Shown: positions 1-5,530 of the stretch, in pieces
Numbering within the stretch: position 1 is the first letter of the stretch
Layout: each line of letters begins with the position of its first letter
Source of the DNA: Sphingomonas bacterium
GTDB lineage: Bacteria > Pseudomonadota > Alphaproteobacteria > Sphingomonadales > Sphingomonadaceae
NCBI RefSeq assembly: GCF_903643065.1
Contig: NZ_CAHJWX010000133.1
Location: 1 to 6,101 of the forward strand
DNA length: 6,101 nt
Direction of reading: 5' to 3'
Program-made: the position numbers and the translations under genes
Notes under the pieces: model-generated
Databases searched by the model: none
What the model was told of the DNA's origin: nothing
The model's input: only the letters and a program-made list of their open reading frames with translations

Positions 1-1
1 G

Positions 2-652
2 CGGGTCGCGGCCGCGCTGGCGGGATCGCGCCCGCCGGGCTGGCTCGACGTCGACAGCGGCGGCGGCGAGGCGCCGGACGCGATGGCGCTTGGCCGTCTG
101 GTAAGGGCTCATCGACTCGGCGTCCGGGTCGTCCGGCTGTGTGCATCGGCCTGTGCGCATTTCGTGCTGCCGGCGGGCACGCGGCGCCAGGTCGCGCCGG
201 GCGCTTTGGTGTTGTTCCACAGCACGGTTACCCTGCGCTGGCGCCTGCACGATATCGCGCATACGGTCGGTGCCGGTCTCTTCGCGGGCGTCGCCGCAGA
301 CGAGGCCGCGTTCTGGCGCGTGCTAGGCATACCCGGCGATCCCGCCGCCTGGGACCAAGGCGCGCTGCAGCCCACCTGCCTGATCGACGATCCGCGCCGC
401 CCGCTATTCGATCCGAACCGCTACGGCATCGTGGCCCGTGTCGACGCCTATGCCGTATCGCGCTCATTGATCGAGCATTTCGTAGGCCCGATCGAGGGAT
501 ACTGGCCGGCGGATGAGGCGGCAATGCGGCGCGATCTCGCCGCGCTCCCCGTCGCGCGGACGGTACGGGTGGCATGGCTCGATCGAGCGCCGCTACTGGT
601 ACCAACGCCTTACCTGCCGCGATGCCAGGCCGGCTGGGCACAGGCCGGCTGA
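2..652 (+). CDS. Periplasmic ClpP/crotonase-fold protein, COG3904-like (5' partial)
   Basis: The reading frame is open from base 2, so the true start lies left of the window; the ATG at 83 is internal because coding similarity begins before it. Translated from base 2, it shows a glycine-rich loop (LDVDSGGGEAPDA, just before the ATG at 83) like the oxyanion segment of ClpP/SppA-type folds. Next comes CASACAHF, whose Ser codon at 146-148 sits where the ClpP nucleophile lies, then GALVLFHST, with a His codon at 218-220 placed like the ClpP catalytic His. This order matches the COG3904 family of predicted periplasmic ClpP-like proteins. The third catalytic residue cannot be assigned. The C-terminal half contains EGYWPADEAAMRRDL, resembling the conserved tail of that family. 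Substrate and role are unknown. Cysteines on both sides of the Ser (CASAC) could form a disulfide in the periplasm. The gene ends in a small tandem repeat. A signal peptide cannot be checked because the N-terminus is missing. Confidence 0.72.
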   Translation, partial: RVAAALAGSRPPGWLDVDSGGGEAPDAMALGRLVRAHRLGVRVVRLCASACAHFVLPAGTRRQVAPGALVLFHSTVTLRWRLHDIAHTVGAGLFAGVAADEAAFWRVLGIPGDPAAWDQGALQPTCLIDDPRRPLFDPNRYGIVARVDAYAVSRSLIEHFVGPIEGYWPADEAAMRRDLAALPVARTVRVAWLDRAPLLVPTPYLPRCQAGWAQAG

Positions 653-705
653 ACAACTGCGTGTTGCTAGTCTAAAACACCGCTGTTACAGCCGTTCAAC
701 ATAGC

Positions 706-712
706 AAGGGAG
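706..712 (+). promoter_or_regulatory. Shine-Dalgarno for the membrane protein at 721
   Basis: AAGGGAG lies 8 nt before the ATG at 721. It is a strong match to the anti-Shine-Dalgarno and fixes the start of the downstream gene. The 68-bp gap after the previous stop leaves room for an independent promoter, but no convincing -35/-10 pair was seen. Confidence 0.75.
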
Positions 713-720
713 ACCGGGCC

Positions 721-1782
721 ATGTACGCCGAATCCGACATCGACCTCGCCGTGGAGGGCGGCGCGATCAGCGCCGAGGCGGCTGCCGCGTTGCGCGCGCA
801 TGTCGCCGCGTCGCGTCACGCGCCGGCGGTGGATGAGGAGCAGTTCCGGTTGCTGACCGGGTTCAACGACATCTTCGTCTCGATCGCGGGCATGCTGCTG
901 CTGGCGGCGCTCGCGGGGATCGGCGCGGCGATCGCGCATGTACTCGCGCCGGCGCTGGTCGCGGGCGCGGCCTGGGGGCTGGCCGAGTATTTCACGCGCC
1001 GGCGCCGCATGGCGCTGCCGTCGATCCTTCTGCTGCTCGCCTTTGTCGGCGGCGTCGCGGCGACGTTCGGGATCGCTGTCGCCGACACGGCGGTGGGCGA
1101 TTGGATCCAGTCCTTCCACGGGCAGAACAGCCAGGCGGCGATCGCCAGCCTGATCGCCGCCGCGATCGGCTTGCTGACCGCGCTCGCCGCCTATGCGCAT
1201 TGGCGCCGCTTCCACGTGCCGATCACGGTCGCCGCCGGTGCGGTGAGCGTTGTCGCGGTGGCGCTGTCGCTGATCGCCGGGCTCGTCCCGGCCGCGCGCG
1301 ACGCGATCATCCCGCTCATCCTCGCGGCCGGGCTCGTGATGTTCGCCTCCGCGATGCGCTGGGACCTGTCCGATCGTGAGCGCCGGACGCAGCGCTCGGA
1401 TGTCGCCTTCTGGCTTCACCTCGCCGCCGCGCCGATGATCGCGCACGCGCTGTTTCACCTGTTGGGCGTGTTCGACGGCGACATGTCGGCGGCCAAGGCG
1501 GTGGTCGTGCTCGCGCTGTATGTCGCCTTCGCGGTCGTGGCGCTGGCGGTGGATCGTCGCGCGCTGCTGGTCTCCAGCCTCGCCTATGTCCTCTACGCGC
1601 TGTACGCGCTGTTCACGCAGGCCGGCGCGGTGGAGCTGTCGGCCGCGTTCACCGGGCTGGTGATCGGCTCGGCGCTGCTGCTGCTGTCTGCCTTCTGGCA
1701 GTCGGTGCGTCAGCGGATCGTGTTGGCGCTGGGCGGCGGATTGGCGGAGCGCCTGCCGCCGGTGCACCTTCGACTGGCGTGA
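721..1782 (+). CDS. Polytopic inner-membrane protein of unknown function
   Basis: A 353-residue protein with a strong Shine-Dalgarno before its ATG. Residues 1-45 are soluble and probably helical, with an acidic stretch ending in DEEQFRLLTGFND that leads straight into the first hydrophobic segment. By eye there are about ten transmembrane helices: 50-72, 74-92, 100-121, 137-160, 166-189, 194-211, 229-249, 259-277, 281-299 and 305-325. Basic loops such as FTRRRR (91-96), WRRFH (161-165) and SVRQR (328-332) help set topology. The C-terminal 25 residues are soluble and end in LPPVHLRLA. The overall shape, a short soluble N-terminal segment followed by many short Ala/Leu/Val helices, recalls DUF2157/DUF4401-type membrane proteins, but I do not recognise a named family with certainty. 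No enzymatic motif is visible. The gene converges on the polysaccharide operon, so a link to export is not implied. An antisense frame over the same interval is Arg/Gln-rich and is not a credible protein. Confidence 0.85.
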   Translation: MYAESDIDLAVEGGAISAEAAAALRAHVAASRHAPAVDEEQFRLLTGFNDIFVSIAGMLLLAALAGIGAAIAHVLAPALVAGAAWGLAEYFTRRRRMALPSILLLLAFVGGVAATFGIAVADTAVGDWIQSFHGQNSQAAIASLIAAAIGLLTALAAYAHWRRFHVPITVAAGAVSVVAVALSLIAGLVPAARDAIIPLILAAGLVMFASAMRWDLSDRERRTQRSDVAFWLHLAAAPMIAHALFHLLGVFDGDMSAAKAVVVLALYVAFAVVALAVDRRALLVSSLAYVLYALYALFTQAGAVELSAAFTGLVIGSALLLLSAFWQSVRQRIVLALGGGLAERLPPVHLRLA

Positions 1783-1820
1783 GCGTCGCCCGCGGCTTGA
1801 TGGCTTGCACGATATCGCTC

Positions 1821-1870
1821 GCCCGGCTTCGTCCCCTGACGCTCGGAACAGACCTGGAGCGAAGCCCGGC
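1821..1870. terminator. Inverted repeat in the convergent intergenic region (possible terminator)
   Basis: GCCCGGCTTCG (1821-1831) can pair with CGAAGCCCGGC (1860-1870) over 11 positions with one internal mismatch, leaving a 28-nt loop. It lies 38 bp past the stop of the plus-strand membrane-protein gene and between two convergent genes, where a bidirectional terminator is expected. No T-run follows on either strand, so classical intrinsic termination is doubtful. Confidence 0.4.
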
Positions 1871-1887
1871 ACGTATAGCGATTGACT

Positions 1888-1922
1888 TGCCGTCCGGCCC
1901 GCCTCCTGACGGCAGGCCGGAC
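1888..1922. terminator. GC-rich hairpin downstream of the kinase gene (possible terminator)
   Basis: GTCCGGCC (1892-1899) and GGCCGGAC (1915-1922) form a perfect 8-bp stem with a 15-nt loop, about 40 nt past the kinase stop on the minus strand. A second perfect 7-bp stem, TGCCGTC (1888-1894) with GACGGCA (1908-1914), overlaps it, so the two cannot form fully at once. The position fits termination of the export operon. The lack of a U-tract on either strand keeps confidence moderate; Rho-dependent termination is the alternative. Confidence 0.45.
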
Positions 1923-1963
1923 AGTCACGCGGCCCTCCCCTTTATCCTCCCGCGCGCCGCCGA

Positions 1964-2767
1964 TCAGCTGTAATAGGCGTCGTATTTGCCCTGGCTATGA
2001 TAGCCGAACCCGTAATCCTCGGTGCCGATCACGCCGTTGTACCGGTTCAGCACGGTGCCGATGCACGGCACCGGCGCCAGCAGCTTGATCGCGTCGCGCA
2101 CCTGGCGCGCGGTGGTCCTGCCTTCCTCCACCACGAGCAGGAACGCGTCCAGCTGCTGCAACGCGATGGAGGCATCGTCGTTGGCGAACGCCGGCGGCAG
2201 GTCGCAGATGCACAGATGCTGATCGGACAATTGCACCATCGCCTCGGTGAGCGCGCGCGCGCGCTTGCCGGCCAACAGCTCGGCGGACGAGCCCTCGGTC
2301 AGGGGCACGCTCGGGTAGATCACCAGGTTGCTGCCGGTGACGGCGCGCGCGACCGGGCCCAGCGTCTCGATGCGGCCATCCAGATAGGACTCCAGCCCCA
2401 CCTGCTCGGTCAGGCCATATTGCGTGGCCACCGATCCGCGCCGCAGGTCCAGGTCGAACAGCAGGGTGCGCTGGTCGGGCACGCGCGACAGCGACGCGGA
2501 CAGGTTGGAGGCGATGAACGTCTTGCCCACGGCCGGGGTGGCGGAGGTGATGCCGAGCCGCTTCCAGCCCTGCGCCTTCATCTCCTTGATCACCTGCGCG
2601 CGCAGCAGGTTGAAGGGACGCGAGCGACGGTCGCGGCTGTTGAAGCCGAACACGCCACGGCGCACGACATTGACCAGCTCGATCCACTCGACCGGGCCGG
2701 CGAGCGGTCCGGCGAGCGCGACGGCGAGCGGGCGGGCCGCGGTCGCGGCCTCCATCTGAGTGTCCAC
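1964..2767 (-). CDS. BY-type tyrosine autokinase for exopolysaccharide (CpsD/CapB/GelE-like)
   Basis: A 267-residue cytoplasmic P-loop kinase that would autophosphorylate on C-terminal tyrosines and act with the membrane PCP encoded just upstream. All three BY-kinase motifs are present: Walker A SATPAVGKT (75-83, Lys82/Thr83), Walker A' LLFDLDLRRG (102-111, Asp105 and Asp107), and Walker B CICDLPP (186-192, Asp189). The C-terminus carries Tyr243, 252, 256, 262, 265 and 266, the usual phosphoacceptor cluster. The E-x2-R-x2-R oligomerisation motif expected before Walker A is degenerate (around RPFNLLR, 50-56; only the last Arg is kept). Residues 1-50 form a non-conserved Ala/Pro/Leu-rich lead. 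The start is a GTG at 2767-2765, chosen because GGAG lies 9 nt upstream; the in-frame ATG four codons later has no Shine-Dalgarno. The gene starts 16 bp after the PCP stop and is last in the operon. As in sphingan producers and Firmicutes, the kinase is separate from the PCP rather than fused as in Wzc. Confidence 0.93.
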   Translation of the reverse strand: MDTQMEAATAARPLAVALAGPLAGPVEWIELVNVVRRGVFGFNSRDRRSRPFNLLRAQVIKEMKAQGWKRLGITSATPAVGKTFIASNLSASLSRVPDQRTLLFDLDLRRGSVATQYGLTEQVGLESYLDGRIETLGPVARAVTGSNLVIYPSVPLTEGSSAELLAGKRARALTEAMVQLSDQHLCICDLPPAFANDDASIALQQLDAFLLVVEEGRTTARQVRDAIKLLAPVPCIGTVLNRYNGVIGTEDYGFGYHSQGKYDAYYS

Positions 2768-2776
2768 TGCTTTCTA

Positions 2777-2780
2777 CTCC
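2777..2780 (-). promoter_or_regulatory. Shine-Dalgarno that decides the GTG start of the kinase
   Basis: On the minus strand GGAG lies 9 nt before the GTG at 2767-2765, inside the 16-bp gap after the PCP stop. It supports the GTG over the ATG at 2755-2753. Confidence 0.6.
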
Positions 2781-2783
2781 GTC

Positions 2784-4235
2784 TCAGCTGGCCATCGCCG
2801 GCCGGCGGCTCCGGACCGGTTGGCGGCGGAACAGCCGCGCGAACCGGCCCTGGCGCGGGTTGAGGACCGGCACCACCGCCAGCGGCGGCTCGCCCAGCAG
2901 CTGCGTCAGTTGCGCGGCGCTGCGGATGGGACGCTGGAGCAGCTCGATCAACAGCACCAGCGCGAGCCCGAGGGCCAGTCCGCCGACGATGCCGCCGACG
3001 ATCAGCACCGGCCGATTGGGGGAAGTCGGATGGTCGGGCGTCACCGGCGGTTCGATCAGCGTCAGCCGCTCGGCGCGCTGCTCGTCGGTCAGCTTGGACA
3101 CCGACCGCGCGTTGAGCAGGCTGGAGGACACCTTGGCCAGGTTGGCGCGGATCATGTCGGCCTGGGCCTGCAGCTGCTGTTCCTGCTGCGCGGCGGCCGG
3201 CCCCCGGGCCTGCGCCGCCGCCATGGTCGAGATGCGGGACTGTTCGGCGGCGCGCTGCCGGTTCAGGTCGCCGATGGCGGCGTTGTTGGCGGCGATCTGC
3301 TGGCGGACGGCGGTGGACACGTTGCGGTTGGAGATGCCGCCGGCCGAGGCGCGCGCGATCTCCAGCCGCTTGCGGGCGAGCTGGACGTCTGGGTGGCTGT
3401 CCGAATAGGTCGCCTGCGCCGCGGTCAGCGCGGCCTCCGCCGAGACGACGTTGGGATCGCGATCGACGGCCGTGCTCGCCTGGCCGGCGAGCTGCGCATT
3501 CTCCCGCTGCAGGGTCGAGATCTGTCCGGCATAGTCGATGCCCGCGCCGCCCGACATCATGATCGCCCCCGCAGAGGACAGCGCGGTGCCGTTGGCGCCC
3601 GCGACCTCCCGCATGCGGTTCTCGATCTGCGTCACCTGCGCCTGCAGCCCGGATTCCTGGTCCTGCAGGTAGTTGACGTTGCTCTGCGCGCTCTGCTGGG
3701 TCTGGGTCGCGTCGAGCTTGAGCAGCCGGTCCACGAACGTCTGGGCGACGAGCTGCGCCGGACCCGGCTGCGGATAGTCGAAGGTCAGCTGGAACGCGAC
3801 GGAGCCGGTGCTGCCGCCCGCCGGCGCGCTCTGGATATCGGCATTGACCGCGCTGATGTCCGTCGCCTTGCGCATGCGGTCCACCAGCACGGACAGCGGC
3901 TGCGCCCGGCGCGACGCGTTGTACAGGTCGTTGGCCTGGATCAGCTCCACCAGGTCCGGACGGCTGAGGATCTGCTGGCGGATGCGCGCCATGCGGCGGT
4001 CGATCGGGTCGACCTGTCCGGGCGTGGCGTCCGGCGAGTCCTTCGATTCGACCAGCAGGGTGGCGCGCGCCTGGTAGGTGCGCGGCAACAGGAACGCCGC
4101 CGCCGCGGCCACCACCGTCAGCAGCACCGCGGGGATGATCAGCAGCCAGCGGCGCTGCCACAGGATCACCGGCAGGCTGGCGAGCAGCCCCGGCGCCTCG
4201 ATGTCCTCGCCCGTTCCGTCATAGCCGACGCTCAA
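2784..4235 (-). CDS. Polysaccharide co-polymerase / chain-length protein (Wzz/GelC-like)
   Basis: A 483-residue inner-membrane protein of the Wzz/PCP-2 type that would set exopolysaccharide chain length and connect the kinase to the OPX channel. Layout: cytoplasmic N-terminus (1-29); TM1 about 30-50, followed by the typical Wzz-like strand YQARATLLVES (54-64); a large periplasmic domain with heptad-like Gln/Ala-rich coiled-coil stretches (about 175-212, 238-255, 310-390); the SDSHPDV motif (278-284) common in this family; and the Pro-rich segment EPPVTPDHPTSPNRP (395-409) just before TM2 (about 410-431). A cytoplasmic tail of about 50 residues contains LLGEPPLAVVPVL (447-459), like the kinase-contact region of PCP proteins, and ends in a basic stretch. 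There is no kinase domain; that role falls to the next gene. The start is a TTG at 4235-4233 that overlaps the upstream stop as TTGA. It is supported by GGAG 7 nt upstream and by the lack of any other usable start before TM1. Confidence 0.93.
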   Translation of the reverse strand: MSVGYDGTGEDIEAPGLLASLPVILWQRRWLLIIPAVLLTVVAAAAAFLLPRTYQARATLLVESKDSPDATPGQVDPIDRRMARIRQQILSRPDLVELIQANDLYNASRRAQPLSVLVDRMRKATDISAVNADIQSAPAGGSTGSVAFQLTFDYPQPGPAQLVAQTFVDRLLKLDATQTQQSAQSNVNYLQDQESGLQAQVTQIENRMREVAGANGTALSSAGAIMMSGGAGIDYAGQISTLQRENAQLAGQASTAVDRDPNVVSAEAALTAAQATYSDSHPDVQLARKRLEIARASAGGISNRNVSTAVRQQIAANNAAIGDLNRQRAAEQSRISTMAAAQARGPAAAQQEQQLQAQADMIRANLAKVSSSLLNARSVSKLTDEQRAERLTLIEPPVTPDHPTSPNRPVLIVGGIVGGLALGLALVLLIELLQRPIRSAAQLTQLLGEPPLAVVPVLNPRQGRFARLFRRQPVRSRRPAMAS

Positions 4236-5530
4236 CGCCTGTCTCCAAGCCGATAGGACAGGCCCACCTGTCCGCCAAAGTCCTTCGGGCGGCCGGCCTC
4301 GCTCTGCCCGAGCAGCTGACGATAGCTGGTCGAGGCGACGAAGCGCAGCCGCTCGGCCAGGCGCCGGTCATAGCCGGCCGTCGCCTGCGCATATTCGGTC
4401 TGCAACGGCAGCGCGCCCGCGATCAGCCGCGCCCGGTCTCCGCCCACCCGACTATAGCTGCCGCCCAGCGACACGTTGCTGCGCCCGTCGAGCCGCTTGG
4501 CCCAGGTAAAGCCGGCGCTGGTCACATATTGCGAACCCTCCAGCCCGGTCGGGGACACCTGTCGCGCCGCCTGGACGCAGAAGGTGGAGAGCGGTCCGCG
4601 CCGGCACAGGTTGAGATTGCCCGACAGCGAGGTGCTGCGCGTCGACCCGATCCCGCCGCCGTCGATGAACGACACGCCGACCGCGCCGTCGACCGTCCAC
4701 ACGTCGCTGATCCGGCCCGTTCCGGTCGCCTCGACCGAATAGGCGCGCGTGTCGCCCTGCGGCGGGCGGTAATGATAGTCGGAGGCCGTCCCGCGCAACC
4801 CGACGCTGAACTGGTCCGACACCCGGCGCGAATAGCCGGCGGACGCGCCATAGGCCTCGTAATCGCCGGCGCGCAGGTTCTGGTAGCGGGTCACTTCGCC
4901 ATAGCCGCCCAGCGTCAGCGAGTCGCGGGCCGACAGGCTCACCCCGACATCGCCGCTGAGCCGCCCGAGCACGCGCCGGTTGCGCAGGCCGTAGAGGCCG
5001 ATATCGGTGAACGACGTCAGCGCGGTGACCGGGATGATCGGCAGCAGCGTGGTCGTCCCGCCCGCCCCCGCGCCGCCGGCCACCGCCGCGCCGGAGGAGG
5101 CGCCGACCAGGGCGCCGATCGGCGAGGTGCCCGCCACGATCGGCTGATAGCCGTTGAAGGACCCGAGCACCGCGTCCGACGCATCCAGCCGCAGATGGCT
5201 GGTGACGCGCTCGCTCGACTGGAGCCGATAGTCGATCGCGCCCGAATAGCTGTCGTTGCGGCCATAACGGCGCAGATATTGCTGGAGGTTGACGTCGCCG
5301 GACAAGCTCAGCGTGCTGCGCGCCGTCAACAGGTCGATGCGCGGCGCCAAGTCGACCGTGACCACCGCGCTGCCCGTGTCGTCGCCCAGGACCGCGAACG
5401 GATTGTTCGAATAGCCGGCGGTGACGGACGCATCGGCGCTGGTCCGGGTCTCGGTCTGTGCCCAGGCGGGGGCGGCGCAGGCGGCGAGGCCGCCGGCGGC
5501 GAGGCGCACGGCCCGATGCAGCCGCCTCAT
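4232..5530 (-). CDS. Outer-membrane beta-barrel protein of the exopolysaccharide export operon (GelF-like)
   Basis: A 432-residue exported protein. The N-terminus has arginines followed by an Ala/Leu segment and APAWA/Q, a good signal-peptidase I site after residue 24. LAAC at 15-18 also fits a lipobox, but the stretch before it is short and broken by Arg9, so ordinary cleavage is preferred. The mature part is rich in alternating strands ending in Tyr, Ser, Gly and Arg (for example SADASVTAGYSNNPF near 31-45, and a final GLSYRLGDRR), the look of an outer-membrane beta-barrel of roughly 16-18 strands. A Gly/Ala/Thr-rich stretch at about 131-171 is probably a long loop or plug. Two cysteines (309 and 318) flank a predicted turn and could form a disulfide. 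The gene overlaps the OPX stop by 4 bp (ATGA at 5530-5527) with no clear Shine-Dalgarno, which suggests translational coupling. Sphingan clusters carry a comparable outer-membrane gene beside the OPX gene. The likely role is the outer-membrane exit pore or a scaffold for it; this is inferred from context. Confidence 0.82.
   Translation of the reverse strand: MRRLHRAVRLAAGGLAACAAPAWAQTETRTSADASVTAGYSNNPFAVLGDDTGSAVVTVDLAPRIDLLTARSTLSLSGDVNLQQYLRRYGRNDSYSGAIDYRLQSSERVTSHLRLDASDAVLGSFNGYQPIVAGTSPIGALVGASSGAAVAGGAGAGGTTTLLPIIPVTALTSFTDIGLYGLRNRRVLGRLSGDVGVSLSARDSLTLGGYGEVTRYQNLRAGDYEAYGASAGYSRRVSDQFSVGLRGTASDYHYRPPQGDTRAYSVEATGTGRISDVWTVDGAVGVSFIDGGGIGSTRSTSLSGNLNLCRRGPLSTFCVQAARQVSPTGLEGSQYVTSAGFTWAKRLDGRSNVSLGGSYSRVGGDRARLIAGALPLQTEYAQATAGYDRRLAERLRFVASTSYRQLLGQSEAGRPKDFGGQVGLSYRLGDRR
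4243..4246 (-). promoter_or_regulatory. Shine-Dalgarno that decides the TTG start of the PCP gene
   Basis: GGAG on the minus strand sits 7 nt before the TTG at 4235-4233, within the last codons of the beta-barrel gene. It supports an unusual TTG start that shares bases with the upstream TGA stop. Confidence 0.6.

Noticed and set aside
664..692. Possible promoter TTGCTA - 17 bp - TACAGC before the membrane-protein gene
   Set aside because: Spacing is right, but only 4 of 6 and 3 of 6 consensus bases match; too weak to annotate.
248..1816. Shared 12-mer GCACGATATCGC near 248 and near 1806
   Set aside because: Two short copies without further flanking identity; consistent with chance in GC-rich DNA.
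667..1872. Long open frame on the minus strand antisense to the membrane-protein gene
   Set aside because: Its product is an Arg/Gln/His-rich low-complexity sequence typical of the shadow of a GC-rich gene, and the plus-strand frame has a good Shine-Dalgarno and a coherent membrane protein.
1872..1887. TATA-like and TTGACT-like hexamers in the convergent intergenic region
   Set aside because: Neither has a partner hexamer at 16-18 bp on the same strand, and no gene start follows.
1997..2863. Plus-strand open frame (288 codons) antisense to the kinase
   Set aside because: It covers all kinase motifs on the other strand and is compositionally a shadow.
2590..4161. Minus-strand open frame (523 codons) overlapping the PCP gene in another frame
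   Set aside because: Pro/Arg/Ala-rich, runs through the gene junction, and lacks the transmembrane segments and motifs present in the PCP frame.
2760..4256. Long plus-strand open frame (498 codons) antisense to the PCP gene
   Set aside because: It covers a well-supported Wzz-like gene, has Arg/Gly/Gln-biased composition and no recognisable motif; high GC removes stops from the opposite strand.
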